A stretch of 64,000 bases of DNA from CALAED01 sp035765195 (lineage in GTDB: Bacteria; Actinomycetota; Actinomycetes; Streptosporangiales; Streptosporangiaceae): contig DASTYC010000024.1 in the NCBI GenBank assembly GCA_035765195.1, positions 86,760 through 150,759 of the forward strand. Direction: 5' to 3'. The notes beneath the pieces are model-generated. The model was not told the DNA's origin and did not search any database. It saw nothing but the letters and a program-made list of their open reading frames with translations. Below are positions 42,325 through 50,978 of the stretch, piece by piece. A program made the position numbers and the translations under genes. Position 1 is the first letter of the stretch; every line of letters begins with the position of its first letter.

Positions 42325-43330
42325 AGCGGATCCTCGGGTCGAGTATGGCTTGCAGCAGGTCGGCCGCCAGGTTCGCGAGCACCGTCACCACCGCGAACAC
42401 CACGACCACCGCTTGGATCACCACGACGTCGCGGGCGTTGATGGCCTGCAACAGCAACTGCCCGATCCCGGGCAGCGCGAAGATCTGCTCGATGATCACG
42501 GTGACGCCGATCAGCGTGCCCAGGTTCAGGCCGACCAGCGCGATCAGCCCGAACGAGGAGTTGCGCAGGGCATGGCGCACCAGCACCTTCCAGGGCTCGA
42601 TCCCCTTGGCCTGCGCCGTGACCACGTAGTCCTGCCCCTGCATCTGATCGACCAGGTCGGCGCGCAGGAACCGGGTGTAGACGCAAAGCAGCGGGAACCC
42701 GAGCGCGGTGGCGGGCAGGATCAGCGAGGTCAGGTTGCCGCCGATGCTCTCCGACAGCGGGACGAACCCGATGGCGGGCAGCGCGCCCAGCGTTACGGAG
42801 AACACCAGCACGAGGAGCAACGCCAGCACGTAGTTGGCCACGGACAGCCCGGTCACGTTCACGATCGTGGTCATCCGGTCGAACAGGCCGTTCGGCCGGT
42901 GCGCCGCCCGCAGCGCCACCGGCACCGCGAGCGCCAGCGCGCCGACCAGCGCAAGCAAGATCAGCTCACCGGTCACGGCCAGCCGTTCGGTCAGCTGCGG
43001 GGCCACCGCCTGACCGCTGACCAGTGAGGTGCCCAGGTCGCCGGTGACCGCGCCGCCGAGCCAGTCCAGATAGCGTTCGTGCGCCGGCCGGTCCAGCCCG
43101 AGCTGGATCTCCATCGCGCGGATCTGGTCCGGGGTCGCCTCCGGACCCAGCAGCGCCTGCGCCGGATTTCCGGGGATCAAATTGATCACCCAGAAGGTCA
43201 GGATGGTGACCCCCAGCGTGATGGGGATCGCCAGCAGCAGCCGCTTGACAACCAGCCGGGCGGCCGGCGACCGGAACACCTGCGTCCAGGTGCTCCGGTA
43301 GCCCGGCCGCCTTGCGATGGCCTCCGTCAC
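42311..43330 (-). CDS. ABC transporter permease, DppB/OppB-type
   Basis: A 339-residue inner-membrane permease. RLLLAIPITLGVTILTFWVINLIPGNPA near residue 29-56 is the typical DppB first helix, and TRFLRADLVDQMQGQDYVVTAQAKG (about 217-241) is the EAA loop. About six helices are seen. The start is GTG 43330, placed after the second of two GAGCGGGAGGC ribosome-site copies. It follows the substrate-binding protein gene by 88 bases. Confidence 0.93.
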   Translation of the reverse strand: MTEAIARRPGYRSTWTQVFRSPAARLVVKRLLLAIPITLGVTILTFWVINLIPGNPAQALLGPEATPDQIRAMEIQLGLDRPAHERYLDWLGGAVTGDLGTSLVSGQAVAPQLTERLAVTGELILLALVGALALAVPVALRAAHRPNGLFDRMTTIVNVTGLSVANYVLALLLVLVFSVTLGALPAIGFVPLSESIGGNLTSLILPATALGFPLLCVYTRFLRADLVDQMQGQDYVVTAQAKGIEPWKVLVRHALRNSSFGLIALVGLNLGTLIGVTVIIEQIFALPGIGQLLLQAINARDVVVIQAVVVVFAVVTVLANLAADLLQAILDPRIRYGDR

Positions 43331-43333
43331 CGC

Positions 43334-43365
43334 GCCTCCCGCTCGCTCACAGGGGCCTCCCGCTC
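43334..43365 (-). repeat. Duplicated ribosome-site unit before the DppB-type gene
   Basis: On the minus strand GAGCGGGAGGC occurs twice (43355-43365 and 43334-43344), 21 bases apart, each followed within 3-4 bases by GTGA. Only the second GTG (43330) opens the permease frame. Confidence 0.6.
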
Positions 43366-43418
43366 AACGTTCGGCGTGCGCTAGGTGCACGCCGCCTGCA
43401 CGTGGTCCTCCAGTCGGA

Positions 43419-45023
43419 TCATTTGTCCCGCCAGACCTGGTCCCACAAGATCCCCGAGTTGACCACGAGCGGCGGAATCTTGGTGGTCAGCCCCGGTCCG
43501 TGCACGCCCTTCACCGCCAGGTTGGCCGGGGCGAAGGCGAGGCCGAAGGGGGCGTAGGCCTTGTCGCTGATGTACTTGCCCGCCTCGGCGTAGAGCTTGT
43601 CGCGCGCCGCGGGGTCGACCTCGGCGGCGGCCCGGTTCAGCAGACCGTCCAGGTGGTCGTCCTTGACGCCGGTGAACGGCGAGGTCGACGCGAACCGGAA
43701 CGCGACGCCGACGCCCGCGGCCGGGTCCCACGCCCCCGCGGTCTGCAGCATCGCCTGCCACTTGCCGCCGTTGAACGTCTGCACCAGCCGGTTGAGCTGG
43801 TAGTCCTCGATCTTCACGTTGATGCCGGCCTGCCGCCACTGCGTCTGCAGCGCGATGTTCACCTGCCGGGCGACGTAGTCGGCGAGCGTGCCCAGCGTGA
43901 CGGTGATGCCGCCCACCTCCTGGACCAGCCGCTTGGCCTCGGCCAGGTTGTAGCCGCGGTAGCCGGGCACTCCCTGCGGGTGGTGGAAGAGCCCGCCCGG
44001 GGCCGTGAACGTCTGGCTGACCGGGAACTTGTTCTTGAACACGCCGCGCGCGATCGCGTTGAAGTCCGTCGCGTAGTAGATCGCCTGGCGCGCCTTCTCG
44101 TTGTTGAACGGCGCGATCTTGGTGTTGAGCTGGACGACGTACGGGGACGTCGGCGGCTGCACCGTCACGGTGAGCTTGTCGTTCTTCGTCGCCTGGTCCA
44201 GCAGCGGCGTGGTGGTCATGCCCTCGAACGCGTCCGCCTGACCGGCCAGCAGCGCCTGGTAGGCCGCCTGGTCGCCGCCGATCGCCTTGAACGTCAGCCG
44301 GTCCAGGTAGGGCAGGCCCTGCTTGAAGTAGGTGGGGTTGCGCTCGAGCACGAGCTCGGAGCTGAGCCGGTTGGACACGACCTTGAACGGCCCGGCGCCG
44401 ACAGGTGTCAGCCGGAACTTGTCCGGGCCCATCTTCTTCAGCGCGGCCGGCGAGGCGATCCAGTTGACGTTGGCGATCGGGAAGTTGTTCACCGCCGACG
44501 CGGTCGGCACCATGAAGCGCAGCACGACGGTGTCGGTGCCCTCCGTCGTGATGCCGTTCTTGGCCAGCTGCCAGATCGGCCGGCACGTGCAGGTCGAGTC
44601 CATGTTGCGCTGGATGTTGAACCGCACGGCCTCGGCGTCCAGCGGGGTGCCGTCGCTGAAGGTGATCCCGCTCCGGATCTTGATCTTCAGGGTCTTGCCG
44701 CCGTCGAGCATCTGGAAGCTCTCGGCCTGGTGCGGCACGACCTTGGCGCCGCTGCCGTCGTCGTTGGCGGTGAGCTGGAACAGCCCGCCGTAGATCGCGG
44801 CCATCTGGGCGATGTTCGCCCCGCCCGTGGCGTTGGTGGCGGGGTCGAGTCCCGTCGGCCAGCTCCCGTCGAACGAGTTGTCCTTGAGCACGATGAGCTG
44901 ACCGCCGCGCTGCGGCGACCCGGCGGCGCTGGGTGCGGCCCCGGTGGACGCCCCTTGGCTGCACGCGACGGCGCCGAAGACCACCGCCATCAGCGCGGCC
45001 ATCAGCTGGAATTTCGTTCTCAC
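43419..45023 (-). CDS. ABC transporter substrate-binding lipoprotein (SBP family 5)
   Basis: A 534-residue extracytoplasmic solute-binding protein. The signal peptide ends in a lipobox with Cys21 (AVAC), so it is lipid-anchored outside the membrane. The mature part shows the SBP_bac_5 architecture: GLQLTAN-type start, AESFQMLDGGKTLKIKIRSGITFSDGTPLDAEAVRFN (about 100-135) and ARQAIYYATDFNAIARGVF (about 306-324). GTG 45023 follows AGGAGG. It begins the minus operon SBP-B-C-D-F-ADH-ADH-SDR, which links uptake to oxidation. The ligand is unknown; this family binds peptides, opines, oligosaccharides or nickel. Confidence 0.93.
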   Translation of the reverse strand: MRTKFQLMAALMAVVFGAVACSQGASTGAAPSAAGSPQRGGQLIVLKDNSFDGSWPTGLDPATNATGGANIAQMAAIYGGLFQLTANDDGSGAKVVPHQAESFQMLDGGKTLKIKIRSGITFSDGTPLDAEAVRFNIQRNMDSTCTCRPIWQLAKNGITTEGTDTVVLRFMVPTASAVNNFPIANVNWIASPAALKKMGPDKFRLTPVGAGPFKVVSNRLSSELVLERNPTYFKQGLPYLDRLTFKAIGGDQAAYQALLAGQADAFEGMTTTPLLDQATKNDKLTVTVQPPTSPYVVQLNTKIAPFNNEKARQAIYYATDFNAIARGVFKNKFPVSQTFTAPGGLFHHPQGVPGYRGYNLAEAKRLVQEVGGITVTLGTLADYVARQVNIALQTQWRQAGINVKIEDYQLNRLVQTFNGGKWQAMLQTAGAWDPAAGVGVAFRFASTSPFTGVKDDHLDGLLNRAAAEVDPAARDKLYAEAGKYISDKAYAPFGLAFAPANLAVKGVHGPGLTTKIPPLVVNSGILWDQVWRDK

Positions 45024-45242
45024 CCGCGTCCTCCTGCTTCAGTCACCGGTGCGGTACCTCGAAGCGCCACGGCGAAGGCCGGCACCTCGACCACGGAGCA
45101 CGACCCACCCCCAATGTGGCCTGGCTCACGGACGTTCGTTTCTTAGGGCGAGGTGACCACACGCCACCGGCGCGGCATAGCGGGCTTTCGTGGGACGGAA
45201 GACATCGTGACGTGGGGTGCCGGGTGCGCGGCGGCGGACCGG

Positions 45243-45258
45243 TTTCCGTGACGCGAAA
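45243..45258. promoter_or_regulatory. IclR-type operator candidate, copy 2
   Basis: TTTCCGTGACGCGAAA is the exact reverse complement of the palindrome at 34897-34912 and extends here to GGTTTC-N8-GAAACC (45241-45260). It lies in the 355-base divergent gap between the ABC-importer operon and a zinc dehydrogenase gene. I see nothing else notable in this gap. Confidence 0.65.
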
Positions 45259-45378
45259 CCTCCGTCGCTATCGCCGTACCTGCCCGGACATGGTGGGGAA
45301 GGGCGAAACGGGCGGTAGCGCGCTTCGTCCTCCGTTCCCTACAGGGTCGATCGACCAGCCCGAGAAAGGCCGCCTGAC

Positions 45379-46488
45379 ATGGGAGAGACCGTACGCGCCG
45401 CCGTCCAGACCGGTCCGCGGAAGATCGAGCTCCGCGAGTTCCCGCGCCCGAAGATCGGGCCTGACGACGGCCTCCTGCGGGTCGAGGCCAACGGCATCTG
45501 CGGCAGCGATGTCGAGATGTACAAGGGCCACCTGCGGCGGGACGGCTGGAAGCCGATGATTCCCGGACATGAGCCGCTCGGCGTCATCGAGGAGATCGGC
45601 GAGCGGGCCGCGGCGCGGTGGGGGGTGGGGCCGGGCGACCGGGTGGCGCTGGAGGTCATCGTGCCGTGCCGGTACTGCCAGCACTGCCTGACCGGCCGCT
45701 ACCAGGCCTGCCCGAACCGGACCGCCGGTCACGGGGTGAGTCCGATCGACCTGGAACCGGCGTTGTGGGGCGGCTTCGCCGAGTACCTCTACCTGTCCCC
45801 CGGCACGATCGTGCACAAGATCGACGCGAGCCTGCCCGCCGAGATCGCGGCCATGTACAACCCGCTCGGCGCGGGGGTGCGCTGGGCCGGCCACCTCGGC
45901 GGGGTCGGGCTGGGTGACACGGTGCTCGTGCTCGGCGCCGGCCAGCGCGGCCTCGCCTGTGTCATCGCGGCGCGGGCCGCGGGCGCCGGGACGATCATCG
46001 TGACCGGCCTGGAGGCCGACGACCACAAGCTCGCGCTGGCACGCGAGTTCGGCGCCGACCACACCATCGTGGTCGACGGCGAGGCGGCGGAGAACACCGT
46101 CGAACGGGTCCGCGAGATCACCGACGGCGCGATGGCCGACGTGGTCTTGGAGCTGACGCCGATGGCCGCGGAGCCGATCACCGACGCGCTGCTCGCGGCC
46201 CGGCACGGCGGCCGGGTGGTCCTCGCCGGGCTCAAGGGGAACCGCGAGATCCCGCTGCGCACCGACCTGATGATCAACCGCGCGCTCACGGTGCTCGGCG
46301 CGTTCGGGGTGGACGCCCGTGCCTACGCGGAGGCCATCGCGCTCATCGAGTCCGGCCGCTTCCCACTGGAGAAGATGCACACGCACACCTTCGGCCTCGA
46401 AGACACCGCGCTGGCCATCGAGACCCTCGCCGGGGAGGTGCCGGGCGAGTCGGCGGTGCACGTGTCCGTCCATCCGACGGCCGCCTGA
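45379..46488 (+). CDS. Zinc-binding alcohol dehydrogenase (sorbitol/threonine dehydrogenase-like)
   Basis: A 369-residue MDR dehydrogenase. GICGSDVEMYKGH (about 37-49) and GHEPLG (about 59-64) carry the catalytic zinc ligands; CRYCQHCLTGRYQAC (about 97-111) the structural zinc; VLGAGQRGL (about 185-193) the NAD motif. It is more like polyol/threonine dehydrogenases than the two NDMA-type paralogues. It is divergent from the ABC-importer operon and shares the putative IclR operator region, so it is probably co-induced. A 2-dehydropantoate-reductase-like gene follows. Confidence 0.9.
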   Translation: MGETVRAAVQTGPRKIELREFPRPKIGPDDGLLRVEANGICGSDVEMYKGHLRRDGWKPMIPGHEPLGVIEEIGERAAARWGVGPGDRVALEVIVPCRYCQHCLTGRYQACPNRTAGHGVSPIDLEPALWGGFAEYLYLSPGTIVHKIDASLPAEIAAMYNPLGAGVRWAGHLGGVGLGDTVLVLGAGQRGLACVIAARAAGAGTIIVTGLEADDHKLALAREFGADHTIVVDGEAAENTVERVREITDGAMADVVLELTPMAAEPITDALLAARHGGRVVLAGLKGNREIPLRTDLMINRALTVLGAFGVDARAYAEAIALIESGRFPLEKMHTHTFGLEDTALAIETLAGEVPGESAVHVSVHPTAA

Positions 46489-46604
46489 CCGGACGCGGCC
46501 CCGCCGATCGGGCGCGCGCGGGATCATGGAGGCGGACTTCGGGACCGTTATCCGGGTTCTCGGCGGAACGCAGCCGGGCGAGCGCCTTGTCGGGAGTGAG
46601 TGCT

Positions 46605-47597
46605 GTGGCGGAGATGGGCGGCATCTGCGTGGTCGGTGCCGGGGCGGTCGGCGGCTACATCGGCGCCCGGCTCGCCGCGGCGGGTCACGAGACCACGGCG
46701 GTGGCGCGGGGCGCGACGCTGCGGGCTCTGCGGACCCATGGCTGGCGGCTGCGGACCGCCGACGGTCTGCTGACCGGGCCGGTGCGGGCGACCGACGAGC
46801 CGGCCGAGCTCGGCCCACAGGACGTCGTGGTGATCGCCGTCAAGGCGCCGGCGCTGCCTTCCGTGGCCGCCGGCATCGGACCGCTGCTGGGCCCGGACAC
46901 GGTCATCGTCTCGGCGATGAACGGCGTGCCGTGGTGGTTCTTCGACGGGTTCGGCGGTCCGTGCGACGGGCTGCGGCTGCCGAGCGTCGATCCGGGCGGG
47001 ACGCTGACCGCCGCGCTGCCCACGCGGCACGTCATCGGCTGCGTGGTGCACATCGCCGCCAGCGCGCCCGAGCCCGGGCTCGCGCTGCACAAGGCCGGCG
47101 ACCGGTTCATCGTGGGCGAGCCGGACGGCCGCGGCTCCGCCCGGCTGACCGCGCTGGCCGAGACCTTCCGCTCGGCCGGTATTGACGCGACCGAGTCCGG
47201 CCGCATCCGCCGCGACATCTGGTACAAGCTCTGGGGAAACATGACCATGAACCCGGTGTCGGTGCTCACCGGGGCCACCTCTGATCTGATCCTCGACGAC
47301 GAGCTGGTCAACGCGTTCTGCCGGGGCGTGATGACGGAGGCCGCCGCGATCGGCGCGAAGATCGGCTGCCCTATCGAGGAAAGCCCAGTGGATCGCAACG
47401 CCGTGACCCGGAGGCTGGGCGCGATGCGGACCTCGATGCTGCAGGACGCCGAGGCCGGCAAGCCCCTCGAGATCGACGCGCTGCTCACCGCCGTACGCGA
47501 GATCGGCCAGGCCGTGGGCGAGCGGACGGCCCTCATCGACGCGCTGCTGGGGCTGACCCGTCTGCACGCCCGCGTCCGCGGCCTCTATCCCTGGTAG
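46605..47597 (+). CDS. Ketopantoate reductase family protein (2-dehydropantoate 2-reductase-like)
   Basis: A 330-residue NADPH-dependent reductase of the ApbA/PanE fold. VVGAGAVGGYIGARLAAAG (about 8-26) is the dinucleotide-binding motif, and KLWGNMTMNP (about 206-215) carries the catalytic Lys and Asn. GTG 46605 with GGGAG upstream was chosen; TTG 46587 and GTG 46596 are in frame. Embedded in a catabolic island rather than a pantothenate locus, it likely reduces or oxidises a 2-keto/2-hydroxy acid from that pathway, a known diversion of this family. Confidence 0.85.
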   Translation: MAEMGGICVVGAGAVGGYIGARLAAAGHETTAVARGATLRALRTHGWRLRTADGLLTGPVRATDEPAELGPQDVVVIAVKAPALPSVAAGIGPLLGPDTVIVSAMNGVPWWFFDGFGGPCDGLRLPSVDPGGTLTAALPTRHVIGCVVHIAASAPEPGLALHKAGDRFIVGEPDGRGSARLTALAETFRSAGIDATESGRIRRDIWYKLWGNMTMNPVSVLTGATSDLILDDELVNAFCRGVMTEAAAIGAKIGCPIEESPVDRNAVTRRLGAMRTSMLQDAEAGKPLEIDALLTAVREIGQAVGERTALIDALLGLTRLHARVRGLYPW

Positions 47598-47992
47598 CCG
47601 CGAGAGCGGAGTGGAATTTTCACGTTCGTGCACGACCGGACCGATGGCGGGTCAAGATCGCCCAGTGCCGGTTTAGCCCCAGTTCACGCGGGCCGCGCGG
47701 CGATCTTCAACGGGCACTTCGGGCGCTGGAACGACAGTCGGCCGAATGGCCTCGCTGTACGACGCCGCCGAATTCCGCCTACCTTCTGGGCGTCCTTTGG
47801 CAGGGCCGATCGCGACGGGCAAGCTCGCCGATCGGCGGCCGGAACCTTTGTGGGAGGGTCCCGGATGAAGCCCAGCCCGGCCACCCCTGAATGGCCGCCG
47901 CCCATTGCCATCGGGGTCATCTTGACCACCGTCGGCGCGCTGCCCTCCACCTGTCTACGCCGACCGCGACCCATCCGACGAAAGGCATGGAA
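47598..47992 (+). other. Upstream region of the xylanase, no gene seen
   Basis: A 395-base gap. Plus-strand open frames cross it but have no good start or recognisable product. I noticed no GAAA-TTTC sugar box and no strong hairpin. It presumably holds the xylanase promoter. Confidence 0.35.
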
Positions 47993-48994
47993 ATGAGAAG
48001 AGTTCGAAGCGTGCGCGCCGCCCTCGGGCTGACCGGGACGAGCGTCGTCGCCGCCGGCGCCGCTGTGCTGCTGGCGACCTCCGCCGCGGCCGCGAGCACG
48101 CTGGGCGCGTCGGCGGCGGAGAAGGGCGGCCGCTACTTCGGCGCGGCCGTGGCCGCCAACAAGCTCGGCGACTCCACCTACGTGACGATCTTGAACCGCG
48201 AGTTCAACTCCGTGACGCCGGAGAACGAGATGAAGTGGGACGCGACCGAGCCGTCGCGCGGCAGCTTCAATTTCGCCAACGCCGACCGGATCGTCAGCCA
48301 CGCGCAAAGCCGCGGCATGCGCGTCCGGGGCCACACCCTGGCCTGGCACTCCCAGCAGCCCGGCTGGGCGCAGGGCCTGAGCGGCAGCACGCTGCGTTCG
48401 GCGATGACCAACCACATCACGCAGGTGGCGGCCCACTTCCGCGGCAAGATCTTCGCCTGGGACGTGGTGAACGAGGCGTTCGCCGACGGCACCAGCGGGG
48501 CGCGGCGCGACTCCAACCTGCAGCGCACCGGAAACGACTGGATCGAGGTGGCGTTCCGCACCGCCCGGGCCGCCGATCCCGGCGCCAAGCTGTGCTACAA
48601 CGACTACAACACCGACGGGCAGAACGCGAAGTCCAACGCCGTGTTCAACATGGTCCGCGACTTCAAGGCGCGCGGGGTGCCGATCGACTGCGTGGGCTTC
48701 CAGTCGCACCTGACCAACTCCGTGCCCGGTGACTACCAGGCCAACCTGCAGCGTTTCGCCAACCTCGGCGTGGACGTGCAGATCACCGAGCTCGACATCT
48801 CCGGTTCGAACCAGGCCAACGTGTACGCCACCGTCACCCGAGCCTGCCTCGCCGTGTCGCGGTGCACCGGCATCACCGTCTGGGGCATCCGGGACAGCGA
48901 CTCGTGGCGTACCGGGCAGAACCCGCTGCTGTTCGACAGCGCCGGCAACAAGAAGCCCGCCTACACGTCGACCCTCAACGCGCTCAACAGCTGA
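47993..48994 (+). CDS. Secreted GH10 endo-1,4-beta-xylanase
   Basis: A 333-residue exported xylanase hydrolysing internal beta-1,4-xylosidic bonds of xylan. A signal peptide of about 36 residues (ending in AAAA) precedes a single GH10 barrel: NSVTPENEMKWDATEPSRG (about 63-81), the acid/base Glu161 in WDVVNEAF and the nucleophile Glu266 in ITELDIS. No carbohydrate-binding module or linker follows, so it is a minimal-type enzyme. ATG 47993 lies seven bases after GAAAGG; ATG 47987 is in frame but too close. A 17-base hairpin terminates transcription. Confidence 0.95.
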   Translation: MRRVRSVRAALGLTGTSVVAAGAAVLLATSAAAASTLGASAAEKGGRYFGAAVAANKLGDSTYVTILNREFNSVTPENEMKWDATEPSRGSFNFANADRIVSHAQSRGMRVRGHTLAWHSQQPGWAQGLSGSTLRSAMTNHITQVAAHFRGKIFAWDVVNEAFADGTSGARRDSNLQRTGNDWIEVAFRTARAADPGAKLCYNDYNTDGQNAKSNAVFNMVRDFKARGVPIDCVGFQSHLTNSVPGDYQANLQRFANLGVDVQITELDISGSNQANVYATVTRACLAVSRCTGITVWGIRDSDSWRTGQNPLLFDSAGNKKPAYTSTLNALNS

Positions 48995-49021
48995 GTTCCG
49001 GGCACACCCGGATCCGGCGGC

Positions 49022-49060
49022 GATCACGCCCGCGGGCCTGCCCGGCCCGCGGGCGTGATC
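49022..49060. terminator. Strong 17-bp stem terminator
   Basis: A perfect 17-base stem (49022-49038 / 49044-49060) with a 5-base loop lies 28 bases after the xylanase stop and before the rhomboid gene. Confidence 0.8.
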
Positions 49061-49110
49061 CGCTTCGCCTCCGCACGTGTGGCCGGCGCGCGGACGGGCA
49101 CGAATCCGGC

Positions 49111-49926
49111 GTGGTCATTCCCGTCCACGACGTCAACCCGTTGCGCCGCACGCCGCTGGTCACCATCGCGCTCGTGGTGGCCAACATCGTGGTGTTCCTA
49201 ATCGCGCTGGCGCCGCAGTCCGCCGACACGGCCGCCGGGCAGTTGTGCCGCCAGGCGGCGTTCTACGACGAGTACGCCGCGATCCCGCGCGAGCTGATCG
49301 ACAACGAGCCGCTGCGGCGCGTGCCGTCCGGAGAGGTGCGCGCCGTGGGCGACTCCGAGGTCGCGTGCGCGACCGAGCGGCCGGACTACCGCAAGATCCC
49401 CGCCCTGTCGGTGCTGTGGGCGATGTTCTTGCACGGCGGTTGGCTGCACCTGCTCGGCAACATGCTGTTCTTGTGGATCTTCGGCAACAACGTCGAGGAC
49501 CGCTTCGGCCGGATCCGCTACCTGCTGTTCTATGTGGCATGCGGGTACGCCGCCACGTACGGCTTCGCGCTGGCCGATCCGGAGTCCACCACCCCGCTCG
49601 TCGGCGCGTCGGGCGCGGTCGCCGGCGTGCTCGGCGCCTACCTCGTGCTGTTCCCGCGCGCCCGGGTCTGGAGCCTGGTGCCGGTGCTGTTCTTCATCCC
49701 GCTGCGCCTGCCCGCGTGGTTCGTGCTGGGGCTCTGGTTCGTGCTGCAGTGGTTCTACTCGGCGGGCTACGCGGTGTCGGGCGCCGGCTCGGTCGCCTAT
49801 CTGGCGCATGTCGTCGGCTTCCTCACCGGAATGCTGCTCGCCCTGCTCATCCGCCTCGTCGAGGGCGGCCGTCCCGGCCCGGCGTGGCGCGAGCCCCCGC
49901 CACGGCGCCCGCGCCGCTACCGCTGA
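49111..49926 (+). CDS. Rhomboid family intramembrane serine protease
   Basis: A 271-residue membrane protein with about six helices. The catalytic Ser167 lies in GASGAVAGVLGAY and the His233 in YLAHVVGFLTG. HGGWLHLLGNMLFLWIFGNNVED supplies the conserved HxxxN region. A roughly 70-residue extracytoplasmic or loop insertion (about 35-95) follows the first helix. It should cleave transmembrane substrates. GTG 49111 is taken as start but has a weak ribosome site. Its 3' end overlaps a convergent STAS gene by ten bases. Confidence 0.9.
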   Translation: MVIPVHDVNPLRRTPLVTIALVVANIVVFLIALAPQSADTAAGQLCRQAAFYDEYAAIPRELIDNEPLRRVPSGEVRAVGDSEVACATERPDYRKIPALSVLWAMFLHGGWLHLLGNMLFLWIFGNNVEDRFGRIRYLLFYVACGYAATYGFALADPESTTPLVGASGAVAGVLGAYLVLFPRARVWSLVPVLFFIPLRLPAWFVLGLWFVLQWFYSAGYAVSGAGSVAYLAHVVGFLTGMLLALLIRLVEGGRPGPAWREPPPRRPRRYR

Positions 49927-50330
49927 TCGACGACGGCACCGGTGCCGCGGGGCAGTCGCAGGTCGTCAGTGGGGGTGCCGGTTTCCAGCCAGCGCACGGC
50001 GCTGTCCAGATCGGTGTGGGAGTACACAGGCTGGAGGGCGGTGTTGACCACGGCCCGCCGCAGCCGATCGGCGGGGTCCACGAGGACGAGTGCCGGAGCC
50101 GGCTGATCCGCCGTGCGGAAGGCGTGCGTGATGCCGCTGAGGCCGCTGAAGTCGCAGTAGTCCACGGCGCTCATGTCCATGATCACCGCGGTCCGGGTCA
50201 GTTTCAGCGCGCGGTTCAGGTGGTGGATCAACACGGGGCGAGTGGCCCGCTCAACCGATCCGGTGGCCGTCACCAGGGCATATGCCGTTAGTTTTCGTAC
50301 ATGGACCGACAGTTGAGACTTGGCGCGCAT
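49917..50330 (-). CDS. STAS-domain protein (anti-sigma factor antagonist-like)
   Basis: A 137-residue cytoplasmic STAS domain. VIMDMSAVDYCDFSGLSGITHAFRTA (about 49-74) matches the strand and helix around the phosphorylatable Ser of SpoIIAA/BldG-type antagonists, with Ser62 or Ser65 as the candidate. It may bind an anti-sigma kinase encoded elsewhere. It follows a winged-helix regulator gene on the same strand after 31 bases, so the two are probably co-transcribed. No anti-sigma factor is next to it. Confidence 0.83.
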   Translation of the reverse strand: MRAKSQLSVHVRKLTAYALVTATGSVERATRPVLIHHLNRALKLTRTAVIMDMSAVDYCDFSGLSGITHAFRTADQPAPALVLVDPADRLRRAVVNTALQPVYSHTDLDSAVRWLETGTPTDDLRLPRGTGAVVDQR

Positions 50331-50361
50331 CTACCCAGATCCTCTCGCGATGGCGAGACGT

Positions 50362-50685
50362 TCATCCTCGTTGAGTTTGGTCGTGGCCCACGAACACGGA
50401 GATGAGTTCCTGGACCCGGTGATCGCCTTCCGAAGGATGCCGAAAGGGTCGCTGGGGGTTTATGGAATAGGTGTTGCGCCGGCCGACCCGTGTCCGACTG
50501 AGATAGTTCGCGCGTTCCAGGTCGGCGATGATGAGTTGTGCCGCGCGCTCGGTGATGCCGATCTCATCGGCGATGTCACGGATACGTCCTGTGGGATCTC
50601 GGGCTATGCAGATCAGCACCCGGGCGTGGTTGGTCAAGAAGGTCCAGGTCCGGCCTCCAGCTCCTGGGTGATTGCCATCGGACAA
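50362..50685 (-). CDS. Winged-helix transcriptional regulator
   Basis: A 107-residue protein with a MarR/ArsR-like winged helix: TNHARVLICIARDPTGRIRDIADEIGITERAAQLIIADLERANYLSRTRVGRRNTY spans the recognition helix and wing (about 18-75). TTG 50685 is used as start, with AGGAG eight bases upstream; no in-frame ATG is available. It is divergent from the SnoaL-like gene and upstream of the STAS gene. The inverted repeat CGTATA/TATACG in the divergent gap is a likely operator. Confidence 0.75.
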   Translation of the reverse strand: MSDGNHPGAGGRTWTFLTNHARVLICIARDPTGRIRDIADEIGITERAAQLIIADLERANYLSRTRVGRRNTYSINPQRPFRHPSEGDHRVQELISVFVGHDQTQRG

Positions 50686-50775
50686 ACGTCATACTCCTTG
50701 TCTCATACCGGCCGACCTCCGATGGCGACTGCCACAGATCCTTGATCTACGAAGAATTATTGGCGAAATGTGCTT

Positions 50776-50793
50776 CGTATAACCGAGTATACG
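50776..50793. promoter_or_regulatory. CGTATA-N6-TATACG palindrome
   Basis: CGTATA (50776-50781) and TATACG (50788-50793) form an AT-rich inverted repeat in the 293-base divergent gap between the winged-helix regulator and the SnoaL-like gene. It is a candidate site for that regulator. No other gene or hairpin is seen in 50686-50978. Confidence 0.5.
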
Positions 50794-50978
50794 TTAGGCA
50801 TACACCCCGGGCAACCCCTCGGAGGCTCGGACCGACCGGTGTCAAGAGCCCTGGGGTCATGATGGGGGAACCTGACCGCTGTCACGGAAGGGATCTGGCG
50901 GGAGTCGGGCGACTGGTCAAGACTGGGGCGCAGTCACCCCGCCCGTCCCCTGCGCATCGCGCAGCCCCGGAGGAAGCC

